From positions 1-58,233 of the forward strand of contig PLSP01000105.1 of NCBI GenBank assembly GCA_003165195.1: a stretch of 58,233 nt of DNA, given 5' to 3'. The stretch is from Candidatus Bathyarchaeota archaeon (GTDB taxonomy: Archaea > Thermoproteota > Bathyarchaeia > Bathyarchaeales > Bathycorpusculaceae). Positions 47,522 through 57,200 of the stretch are shown one piece after another (within the stretch, counting starts at the first letter, position 1; each line of letters starts with the position of its first letter). The notes beneath the pieces are model-generated. The model had not been told where the DNA came from and searched no databases. It saw only the letters and a list, made by a program, of their open reading frames with translations. A program made the translations under genes and the position numbers.

Positions 47522-48025
47522 ATGGAGGATCAGTTTTTGTCCCAGAAAGATAAAAGGCGCCTATTGTTGGAAAAAGTCTTCAAAGAACATAATTATCAAG
47601 AAAGTGCACTTTTAGAAATATTACATAGTGCGCAAGAAATCTATGGTTATTTAGATAAAGACTTGCTTACCGATATTGCCGAATCGCTTAATGTACCTCC
47701 TAGTCATGTTCTTGGAGTAACAACTTTCTACAGTTTCTTTAAGTTAAGAAAGCCAGGACAGCATGTCGTAACTGGTTGCTTAGGTACTGCCTGCTACGTT
47801 AAAGGCGTCGATGACATAATGACTGAAGTCGAGAAAGAATTTGACCTCAAACGTGGCGGATCTACCGCCGATGGACGGCTTTCACTTTTAATTACCCGAT
47901 GCATTGGAGCATGTGCTATGGCACCAAACATGGTTATTGACAACGAGGTTATCGGAAAAGCAACAAAAGAACAAGTGATACAAAAAATAAAAAGCGTGCT
48001 TGACGGTGAAAAGATTGAAACCTGA
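47522..48025 (+). CDS. hoxE: NuoE/HoxE-like [2Fe-2S] subunit
   Basis: VTTFYSFFKLRKPGQHVVTGCLGTACYVKG..CIGACAMAPNMVID. Confidence 0.93.
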   Translation: MEDQFLSQKDKRRLLLEKVFKEHNYQESALLEILHSAQEIYGYLDKDLLTDIAESLNVPPSHVLGVTTFYSFFKLRKPGQHVVTGCLGTACYVKGVDDIMTEVEKEFDLKRGGSTADGRLSLLITRCIGACAMAPNMVIDNEVIGKATKEQVIQKIKSVLDGEKIET

Positions 48026-49661
48026 TGACATACAAAAAATAGCCGAACGTGAAATAGAATACGAAAGAGCCCATCAATTCAGGATAAATGTTTGTTGCTC
48101 AAGCGGTCACGAAAGATTTGGAGCTCTAAAACTTTTCAAAGCTTTTGAAGATGCAGTTAAAGAATTAGGCGTTGATAAAGAGGTTAGAGTTGCCAAGACC
48201 GGATGCATAGGGACCTGCTCATTGTGTTCAGCAGTAATAATCGAGCCGGGAGATTACCTTTATCACAGCGCCACACCCGAAAATGCACGAGAAATAGTTC
48301 GAGACCACGTTGTCTTAGGTTTACCCATGGAAGAGCAATTATACAAGGATGAGGGCTTCTTTAAAAAACAGCAACGCCACGTTCTTAAAAATGCTGGCAA
48401 GATTGACCCACACAGAATTGAAGACTACATCCATGCAGGCGGATACGCTGGATTAGTAAAATGCTTAACTCAAATGACTCCGCAAGCAGTTATTAACGAA
48501 GTACTCGCAAGCGGATTACGAGGCAGAGGAGGAGCAGGTTTCACAACAGGTCAAAAATGGAACTTGGTTGCCCGCGCTCAAGGATCACCAAAATACATTG
48601 TAGCGAACTTAGATGAAGGAGATCCAGGTGTCTTTGCTAACAGATCCTTAGCTGAAGCTGATCCACATGCTATACTCGAAGGCATGATCATAGCCGCTTA
48701 CGCAGTAGGCGCTGAAAAAGGCTTCATTTACATCAGAGCCGAATACCCACTTGCAATTCAAACCCTAAAAAATGCTCTCGGCCAAGCAAGAGCTATGACA
48801 CTACTAGGGAATAATATTCTTGAAACTGGCCTTAAATTTGATGTAGAGCTTAGGTATGGTGCCGGAGCCTTCGTTGCCGGAGAAGAAACAGCCATCCTAG
48901 CATCCGTTGATGGCCAAAGAGCTATGCCAAGACCACGACCACCGTACCCAGCAAACTCTGGTTTGTGGAAGAAACCCACGCTTATCCAAAACGTCGAAAC
49001 TCTTGGAAATATACCACAAATAATGGTCAACGGTGCAGCATGGTTTACAAAAATAGGGACGCCAAAATGTCCGGGGACAAAAATATTTTCCTTGACAGGT
49101 CAAATCAACAATCCTGGTCTAATTGAAGTCCCTATGGGCATTAGTCTGAGAGAAGTTGTTTTTGAAATCGGTGGGGGCATTCCGAACAATCGAGCATTTC
49201 GATCAGTACTAGTTGGAGGCCCTTCAGGTGGTTGCCTACCCGATTTCATGCTTGACTTACCGATAGACTACGAATCGCTGACAAAAGCAGGCGCAATTAT
49301 GGGTTCCGGAGGCATCGTTGTCCTTGACGACCAATCATGTATGGTTGATACAGCCAAATTCTTCACTGATTTTTGCGTTGACGAATCATGCGGCAAATGC
49401 ACTCCCTGCAGAATAGGATTAGCTCAAATTCTAGAAATATACGATCGAATCACCACTGGCCAAGGAAAAATGAGTGACATAGCAATCCTGGAGAAATCAA
49501 GCGGTTACATAAGAGATGCAAGCCTTTGCGGTCTAGGACAAACCGCGCCTAACCCAGTTATAACTACACTGAGGTACTACAAAGAAGACTACGTCAAGCA
49601 TATTGTCGATAAAAAATGTGATGCTGGCAAGTGCTTCAAAAAGCAGCCGGAGGAAGAGTAA
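48000..49661 (+). CDS. hoxF: NuoF/HoxF-like diaphorase subunit
   Basis: GLRGRGGAGFTTGQKWN, VANLDEGDPGVFANRSLAE, ESCGKCTPCRIG, LCGLGQTAPNP. Confidence 0.95.
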   Translation: MTVKRLKPDDIQKIAEREIEYERAHQFRINVCCSSGHERFGALKLFKAFEDAVKELGVDKEVRVAKTGCIGTCSLCSAVIIEPGDYLYHSATPENAREIVRDHVVLGLPMEEQLYKDEGFFKKQQRHVLKNAGKIDPHRIEDYIHAGGYAGLVKCLTQMTPQAVINEVLASGLRGRGGAGFTTGQKWNLVARAQGSPKYIVANLDEGDPGVFANRSLAEADPHAILEGMIIAAYAVGAEKGFIYIRAEYPLAIQTLKNALGQARAMTLLGNNILETGLKFDVELRYGAGAFVAGEETAILASVDGQRAMPRPRPPYPANSGLWKKPTLIQNVETLGNIPQIMVNGAAWFTKIGTPKCPGTKIFSLTGQINNPGLIEVPMGISLREVVFEIGGGIPNNRAFRSVLVGGPSGGCLPDFMLDLPIDYESLTKAGAIMGSGGIVVLDDQSCMVDTAKFFTDFCVDESCGKCTPCRIGLAQILEIYDRITTGQGKMSDIAILEKSSGYIRDASLCGLGQTAPNPVITTLRYYKEDYVKHIVDKKCDAGKCFKKQPEEE

Positions 49662-50434
49662 ACATGGCCGTTTCTAACCCTGTTAAAAGCAAAATTGGAA
49701 AAGAGCTCTCAATCGATGATGGCGCCATTGCCACTAACGCTTTGAGAATCAAAATTGACGGAAAAGAACTTGCGGTCCCCGAGGGCACCACAATTCTGAA
49801 AGCTGCCAAAGATAACGGAATCATTATTCCTTCTTTATGTGAGGTAGAAGGCTTAACCCCCTATGGCGGCTGCAGACTTTGCCTGGTTGAAATTAGTGGT
49901 TCCCCCAAACTTTTTCCAGCATGTACAACACCAATTGGTCCAAACATGGAAATCACAACAAAATCAGACAAATTAAAAGAATACCGCAAGATGACAGTAC
50001 AAATGCTTCTCTCTGAGCGAACCCACATATGCTCTTCCTGCGTATCTAACAACCACTGTGAACTACAAGCTCTGGCGGACGAACTTGGTGTTGACCATGT
50101 CATGTTTGAGCGCCAGTGGACCAACAAAGAAGTTGACTCCACACACGAATTCTTGGTAATCGATCGAAACCGGTGCATACTGTGTACGCGGTGCATTCGT
50201 GTCTGCGACCAAATTGAAGGAGTCCATACACTCGACCTCAAAATGCGTGGCAAAAGCACCGACGTAATTATAGACCTAGACGAGAAATGGGTGAACTCAT
50301 GTTCCTGCACTTCCTGCCGTAAATGCGCTAAAGTTTGCCCTGTAGGAGCAATTTACATCGAAAATGAACCAATCGAAAAAACTAAGCGTAAAGATATTGT
50401 CGAGTTTATCGTCCAAAGGAGGAACCGCAAGTGA
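49631..50434 (+). CDS. hoxU: HoxU/NuoG-N-like Fe-S subunit
   Basis: SLCEVEGLTPYGGCRLCLVEI, HCELQ, CILCTRCIRVCDQ, CSCTSCRKCAKVCPVGAI. Confidence 0.93.
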   Translation: MLQKAAGGRVNMAVSNPVKSKIGKELSIDDGAIATNALRIKIDGKELAVPEGTTILKAAKDNGIIIPSLCEVEGLTPYGGCRLCLVEISGSPKLFPACTTPIGPNMEITTKSDKLKEYRKMTVQMLLSERTHICSSCVSNNHCELQALADELGVDHVMFERQWTNKEVDSTHEFLVIDRNRCILCTRCIRVCDQIEGVHTLDLKMRGKSTDVIIDLDEKWVNSCSCTSCRKCAKVCPVGAIYIENEPIEKTKRKDIVEFIVQRRNRK

Positions 50435-50973
50435 CTGAGGCAACAAAAGTTAGAGTTGCAACAATGTGGCTTAGCGGCTGTAGCGGCTGTCACATGTCAT
50501 TTTTGGATCAAGACGAGCGGCTAATAGATTTGGCTCAGAAAATACAGCTAGTTTACAGCCCAATCGCTGACATCAAAAAGTTTCCTGAAAACGTTGACGT
50601 AACACTAGTTGAAGGCGCATTAGCCAACGACCACCAAGTTGAGGACGTTAAAGCTGCCCGCGCAAACAGCAAAATCCTAATTTCACTTGGCGACTGCGCC
50701 GTAACAGGCAACGTCACTGCACTGCGTAATGCGTGGCCTCACAGCGACAAAGCAATCATAGAGAAAGCTTACTTAGACAAGACGCTTTTAAACCCACAGA
50801 AACCCACTGACGTTCCCAAGCTACTTGTTAAGGCTCGTCCGCTCCACGAAGAAGTAAAAGTTGACTTTTTTATTCCAGGGTGCCCACCGTCAGCTGACCT
50901 CATTAACTACGTGTTAACTGAGCTGTTGGCTGGCAGAACACCGAAGATGGAGGGAAGATCCAGATATGGATAA
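50431..50973 (+). CDS. hoxY: HoxY-like [NiFe]-hydrogenase small subunit
   Basis: MWLSGCSGCHMSFLDQDERLIDLAQ; ISLGDCAVTGNVTALRN; FFIPGCPPSADLI. Confidence 0.94.
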   Translation: MTEATKVRVATMWLSGCSGCHMSFLDQDERLIDLAQKIQLVYSPIADIKKFPENVDVTLVEGALANDHQVEDVKAARANSKILISLGDCAVTGNVTALRNAWPHSDKAIIEKAYLDKTLLNPQKPTDVPKLLVKARPLHEEVKVDFFIPGCPPSADLINYVLTELLAGRTPKMEGRSRYG

Positions 50974-52405
50974 AGAAAACGATAAAAAAATCATAATTAG
51001 CCCAGTAACAAGAATTGAAGGGCACGCTCGAGTAACCATTTTCCTAGACAACGAAGACAACGTAAAAGACGCAAGATTCCAAGTTACTGATTTTCGAGGC
51101 TTTGAAAAATTCACTGAAGGCAGACCATACTATGAAATGCCAGCTATAACTTCACGTTCCTGCGGCATTTGCCCAGTAAGCCACCTGCTTGCTTCAGCCA
51201 AAGCATGCGATGCAATCGTCGGAGTTACCCCGCCAAAAACCGCCATAAACCTACGACGGCTTATGCATATGGGGCAGCTTATCCAGTCTCACGCGTTAAA
51301 CTTCTACCACCTATCATCGCCAGATCTAATCTTAGGCATGGACTCTGACCCCGCAGTTAGAAACATTTTCGGAATAATAGCCAAGGACCCTGATCTTGCA
51401 CGCCAAGGCATTAGACTGAGAAAGTTCGGCCAAGAAATCATCGCCAACGTCGCCGGCAAACGCATTCACTCTGCTGAGTGGATTATGCCAGGTGGAGCAA
51501 AGTGGCCCCTGACCAAAGAAAGAGCCGACTACCTCAAAGAAGGCTTACCTGAAGCAGAAGAAAGCGCAGTTAACACCCTCAACCTCTTCAAAGGCATGCT
51601 AGGGCAATTCGGTGACGAGGTGGAAAACTTCGGCAATTTCCCAAGCTACTACATGGGCTTAGTCACTGCTGACGGGGCACTGGAACTCTACGACGGCACT
51701 CTCACCATAGTTGACAACAGCGGAACTGCGGTTGGACAATGTGTTGATCCTACCACATACCAAGAGTTCATAGGTGAAGCAGTTGAACCTTGGAGCTACA
51801 TGAAGTTCCCATACTTCAAAGCCGTAGGGTACCCACAGGGCGCCTACCGCGTCGGTCCATTGGCAAGACTCAACGTTGCCTCCCACTGCGACACACCGCT
51901 TGCAGACCAAGAACTAAAGGAGTTTAAGAAACTTGGCAAAAACGGCATTGTCCAGAGCACGTTCCACTATCACTACGCAAGACTGATTGAATTACTATTC
52001 TGCGTTGAAAGCGCCAAAAAACTTCTAAGCGACCCAGAAATCCTCTCCGAACACGTCACCTCCAAAGCCATGGTAAACAACTATGAAGGCGTCGGGTTCG
52101 CTGAAGCACCAAGAGGCACATTGATTCACCACTACAAAGTTGACAAAGAAGGCTTAATCACCTCAAACAACATGATCATCGCCACAGAACACAACAACAT
52201 CGCCTACAACATGGCAGTCACACAAGTCGCCAAAAAATACGTCAAAAACAAAACCCTCCAAGAAGGCATGCTAAACCGCGTTGAAGCTGTAATTCGAGCT
52301 TTTGACCCATGCCTCAGCTGTGCAACACACGCAGTCGGCCAAATGCCCCTCGACATAAAACTAGTTGACGCAGAAGGCAGACTGTTAGACCGCAAAATAA
52401 GATAA
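50966..52405 (+). CDS. hoxH: HoxH-like [NiFe]-hydrogenase large subunit
   Basis: [36 protein letters not shown]-terminal extension. Confidence 0.95.
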   Translation: MDKENDKKIIISPVTRIEGHARVTIFLDNEDNVKDARFQVTDFRGFEKFTEGRPYYEMPAITSRSCGICPVSHLLASAKACDAIVGVTPPKTAINLRRLMHMGQLIQSHALNFYHLSSPDLILGMDSDPAVRNIFGIIAKDPDLARQGIRLRKFGQEIIANVAGKRIHSAEWIMPGGAKWPLTKERADYLKEGLPEAEESAVNTLNLFKGMLGQFGDEVENFGNFPSYYMGLVTADGALELYDGTLTIVDNSGTAVGQCVDPTTYQEFIGEAVEPWSYMKFPYFKAVGYPQGAYRVGPLARLNVASHCDTPLADQELKEFKKLGKNGIVQSTFHYHYARLIELLFCVESAKKLLSDPEILSEHVTSKAMVNNYEGVGFAEAPRGTLIHHYKVDKEGLITSNNMIIATEHNNIAYNMAVTQVAKKYVKNKTLQEGMLNRVEAVIRAFDPCLSCATHAVGQMPLDIKLVDAEGRLLDRKIR

Positions 52406-52494
52406 CCCTTTTTTCTTTTTTGGGCATCATCAACCGTTTATAACCAGCTAGTTTTATTAGCCCTCAACCTAGCACAATTAAGCAGGCAAAAACC

Positions 52495-52857
52495 ATGAAA
52501 GGCATAGACCACTTCGCAGAGGCACTAGGCATTCAACTTCTCGACGCCAAAGACGGCTACGCAAAAGTCTCCATGAAAGTGCAGAAAACCCACACCAACG
52601 CATTGGGCTTCACACATGGCGGCGCCATCTTCTCGCTGGCAGACTACGCCTTCGCACAGGCATGCAACTACGGCGACAACGTCGCCGTCGCAGTGCAAGT
52701 CAGCATAAACTACCTAAAACCCAGCGCCGAAGGCGACACCTTAATAGCCGAGGCAACACGCGTCAGCGACGGCAAAACCGCGGGCCTATACCACGTAACC
52801 GTTAAAAACGGCGAAAAAACAGTGGCGTTCTTCTCAGGGTTAGCCTTCAAAAAATAG
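52495..52857 (+). CDS. PaaI-type hotdog thioesterase
   Basis: NALGFTHGGAIFSLADYAFAQACNYG. Confidence 0.93.
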   Translation: MKGIDHFAEALGIQLLDAKDGYAKVSMKVQKTHTNALGFTHGGAIFSLADYAFAQACNYGDNVAVAVQVSINYLKPSAEGDTLIAEATRVSDGKTAGLYHVTVKNGEKTVAFFSGLAFKK

Positions 52858-52936
52858 GCTACAACCCCTAAATAGGCATATAAAAAACATATAGAGCAAA
52901 CAACGTTTTTATGTGGGTCTCAACCTAGAATTCAAT

Positions 52937-53009
52937 GCTGGGGTGGCCGAATGGTTCAGGCGACAGCCTGCAGAGCTGTTATATATGGGTTCAATTCCCA
53001 TCCCCAGCT
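52937..53009 (+). tRNA. tRNA-Cys(GCA); CCA encoded to 53012
   Basis: GCTGGGG/CCCCAGC acceptor, ACAGC-CTGCAGA-GCTGT anticodon arm, U73, ATGGG-TTCAATT-CCCAT. Confidence 0.94.
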
Positions 53010-53103
53010 CCAATGATTCCTTGATTCCCAGTAAGTTATATTTGATGCGTTCTCCTAAGGATTTACGATGGCAAGAGCTTGATAGGGACAAGGTGCGGTC
53101 GCT

Positions 53104-54156
53104 TTGGAAAATGAACCCATCATTGTTGTCGTGGGGGCAGGCGCAATAGGTTTGAGCTTGACAGGCTGGATTTCCTCTCAAAATAGAGACTTGTTCTTGT
53201 TAGCTAGAGGCAACAGTGTTCCAGAAATTAGAAGTCACGGCATACAGCTTCACCAAACAGACCAAAAAACTGTCCCTTCAATACGGGTGAACGTAATTGA
53301 ATCGTTGGAGGAAATACCGTCTCCAGACATCATGATATTCACCGTTAAAAACTATGACTTGGACGTAACAGCAGAGACACTTAGGCGCCAGCTTGGGAAC
53401 CGGCAACCTATAATTGCGAGCCTCCAAAATGGAGTCGAAAACCAGCGGATAATGCCAAAATATTTTTCTAAACCCATATTTGGTGTGATATGCTATAATG
53501 CATGGCGCGAGAGTGCGTCAAAAGTCTCTTATGTAAAACCTGGGCACGTAGTTATTGGAGCAATGCAGGAGGAGCTGCAACCCGAACTTCAAAGTGTTGC
53601 AAACGTCCTAAACCCCGGATTAACCTGCTTCGTGACGGACCGTCTGCAAGATGCAGTTCACTGCAAACTGGCCATCAACCTCATAAACGCGGAAATGGCG
53701 CTAGTGGGATTTCGAAAACGGTCGATTGAATCTGAAAAGATTCTCGTGCACATCACAACTAGGTTACTAGAGGAGGGTGTTAACGTCCTCCAAGCAGCAG
53801 GCGTTAAGGAGCATTATCTTGGGCTCCTGCCTTCCTGGACCGAAATAAGATCTGCCGTTAACAACCCAGAATCACCGACAAATCCACTTTATGACTTTAT
53901 TGTTAATAGAGTTGGACCAACTAGCATGACTCAGGACGTCTTTTGCGGGAAGACAAACACGGAACTAGAGTCGTTGAACGGCTATATGCTAGGCTTGGCG
54001 CATAGATCAGGAGTCCCGATGCCAATTAATCAGGCTATTTATGAGATTGCCAAAGAACGCTTCTGTTCTGGATTTAGGCCAATAGAGGAAATTGAACTTT
54101 GGGAAATGATAAACGAAAGAGTTCTCAACCACTCCCTTGAGCTTCGCCGTAAGTAA
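53104..54156 (+). CDS. Ketopantoate reductase family protein (PanE/ApbA)
   Basis: EPIIVVVGAGAIGLSLTGWIS; KNYDLDVTAETLRRQL; ASLQNGVEN. Confidence 0.9.
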   Translation: MENEPIIVVVGAGAIGLSLTGWISSQNRDLFLLARGNSVPEIRSHGIQLHQTDQKTVPSIRVNVIESLEEIPSPDIMIFTVKNYDLDVTAETLRRQLGNRQPIIASLQNGVENQRIMPKYFSKPIFGVICYNAWRESASKVSYVKPGHVVIGAMQEELQPELQSVANVLNPGLTCFVTDRLQDAVHCKLAINLINAEMALVGFRKRSIESEKILVHITTRLLEEGVNVLQAAGVKEHYLGLLPSWTEIRSAVNNPESPTNPLYDFIVNRVGPTSMTQDVFCGKTNTELESLNGYMLGLAHRSGVPMPINQAIYEIAKERFCSGFRPIEEIELWEMINERVLNHSLELRRK

Positions 54157-54275
54157 CACGAAATCCCAAGATTCTTCGCCCACCCCGAGTTATTTGGTAT
54201 AGCTTGAAAAGTTCTTCAGCTCTAAAAAGAATTTTAAGAGGTAACTAACGTCACTTGAAGCTCATTTAACGTTCA

Positions 54276-57200
54276 TCACTTGAAGGGCAAACGTATGATG
54301 AAGGTTGTTCCTTTACCTTCTTGGCTTTTGAAGATTACGGTGCCGCCTAACGCTTCGGTCATCCGCTTAATTACAGGTAAGCCGAATCCTTGACCTTTTG
54401 CTTTTGTCGTGAACATTGGAGTGAACAATTTGCTTTTTATAGCTTCAGGAATACCAACGCCATTATCCTTCACAGATATGACGACACCTTTTTCTTCTTT
54501 GTAGGCATGTATGGTTAGTTTGCCACCTTTCGGCATAGCTTGAACAGCATTATTAACCAAATTGTACATAATACGATTTATGAAAGTGGAGTCAGCTACA
54601 ACTTTTCTAGCCTCAGCTTCAACTTTAACGGTTACCTTAACGTTATCTGGCAAACCGTTCTTTGCCAATAACTCGTCAATTATGAGTTTTAGGTCGGTTT
54701 CTTCTACGTTTGGTTTAAGAGGTCTGGCAAAGTCTTGCAGGTCCGCCACAATCTTGTTAATGTAATCTATGTTCTTCTCGATACCTTCCAAACTTTCTTT
54801 TGCACTACTTTTTTCTTCGCCTTCAGGCATGGCTTTTAGCTCTTCCTTTAACAAATATACATCACCCGCAATAGCCTGCAGTGGATTACGAATATCATGA
54901 CCAACCATACCCGCAGTTGTTCCTATAGCGGCTAAACGCTCAGAATCCTTAAGCTGCTTGGTTCGATCTTCAACCAAATTTTCTAAGTGTTTACTGTATT
55001 CTTCAAGCTCAGCTTCCATTTTCTTTCGATTGGAAATATCCTCAAACATTGCGACAAAATACTCTTTTCTTGGACTATAAACAGAAACATGCAGCCACAA
55101 AGCTAAAGGCTTGAAAAATACTTCAAAATTCTCGCTTTTTCCAGTTAGAGCAACTCTACCATAGATTTCAAATAGTTCAGGATTAGCTTTTTCAGTTCCA
55201 GGTATCGCCTCGGTAACTTTTTTCCCGATAACTAGGTCTCTTTTTAGCCCTGTTATTTTCTCAAAAGCATCATTAATCTGAAGATAAACAAAGTCAACTG
55301 GTTTAACTTTGTCACTAAATATCATTCGGCAATAAGCAAAGCCATCCACCATATTTGCAAACAAAGAACGAAATTCTTCCTCACTCTCCCTCAGAGCCTG
55401 CTCCGCTTTCTTGCTTTCGGTAACGTCGCGGATGATAGCCATTATTGCTTTGGGTTCATGAGCTTGATTATATATTACTGTGGATTTAGCAAACCTGTAA
55501 ACCCAACTGCCATCTTTGTGGCGGACACGATATTCACTCGTAGCTGACCCTTGCGTTAGCAACTCGCCCATTTTAGCTCTAACTTCGGGTATATCATCTG
55601 GGTGAACATTTGCAAAACCATCTGAGTCAATCTCTTCTCCGACTTCATAACCTAAACTTGTGAAGTAAGCTTTATTTCTGAAAATGTGCCCTCCCTTCAG
55701 ATCAGTCAACAATATTACATCATCTGCAGTTTCGACCAATGCACGATATTTTTCTTCCGATTCTACTAGTTGTTCTTCAGCTTTCTTGCGCTCAGTTATG
55801 TCTGTAAAAGATACGACTGCACCATCAATCTTCTTCGTTTCAGTTAAGTACGGTCGAACCTGCATTTCACATAAACGATCTTCAGCGCATTCAACTTCTT
55901 GGGTGATAGCATTTAATTTGGTGGTAACATTCGAGATTGTCTTTCCTAAATCTACGGCATGAACTCCCTGATTGAAATCGGTGATTGACCTTCCAACATC
56001 GGATGGCGAAATCTTCAAAAGTTTTTGAGCTGAAACAGTAAAACGCCTAATCTTCAGCTCGTTATCGACAATAACCACTGGAAGGTCAACGTTTGTTTGC
56101 AGGTTAGTTAAGTCATCATTTAGGCGACCAAGAACCTGATTGCGATTCTTAAGCTCATCGTTAAGAGTCTGCAACTCCTCATTGCCCGACTGCAACTCCT
56201 CTTTTGCCGTTTCCAACTCCTCGTTTGTACTCTGAAGCTCCTCATTGCTCGACTGAACCTCCTCCATAGACGACCGCAACTCCTCATTAGTTGCCTGCTG
56301 CCCCTCAACAAGACTCTGTAAAGACCGCTTAGTTGCCTCCAAATCCTCCCTAAGCTCACGAATCTGACGATCCTTAAGACTCTCCACCCCACCAGGCAAA
56401 ACAACAGATTCAACTTCCTTAGCCAAAGAAGTACGATCAGATGTTTCTTCGGTAAATAATACAAGTTGGAAAGGTTCTTCGTACTGCGTTGTTTCTAATG
56501 GTCTTATCTCGATGTTAATTATTTTTTGGTTGCCTTTTTGTTTGAAGAACACCGTTTCCTTGATGGCGGTTTTTTCTTTTTTTGCCCTATACAAAGCAGT
56601 CTGAACTTGTGACCTCAACTCTTTCCGAATAATTCTGGTTATGTTAAAACTCGCAACTCCCGATTCAGGAGAAAGAAAAGGGGCAACATCTCCACGAAAC
56701 ACAATTATGTCCAAGTTATTGTTAACTAACAAAGTCGCTGGACCATACTCTGATGTTATAAGATGATCAACTTTCTCGCCCAAAACCGTGAGCAAGTCTG
56801 TTTTTCCAAGCGGTTCAGCAGTTTTCTTCGCTACATTAGGAGCAAAGACTTCATTTATCAATACGTGTGGTTGGGCTTGCTTTTTCCTGTAAATTAGGCA
56901 TCCTGGAGTAATTGGTTCAAACAGATACTGGAACTTGCCAACGCTTTCAGATTCACCCAAAACTAGAAAACCATTTTCTTTTAGGCCATAATGGAAAATG
57001 TGTAATACTCTTTCATGAAGGTAAGAATCAAAATAGATGAGTACGTTTCGGCACATAATGAGGTCTATGTTGGAGAAAGGCGGATCAGTTGTTATGTCCT
57101 GTTTTGCAAATATGCACATGTCACGGATTGATTTTGTTATAATGTAATGGCCGCTGGAGAAAGTGAAGAATCGTTTTAGCCTGTTTTCGGAGACGTTGTC

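Noticed and set aside
52909-53181. ORFs on both strands over tRNA-Cys
   Set aside because: They translate tRNA sequence; the tRNA folds cleanly.
56120-56464. Minus-strand ORF inside the CheB-CheR kinase region
   Set aside because: Alternate frame of the coiled-coil repeat coding sequence.
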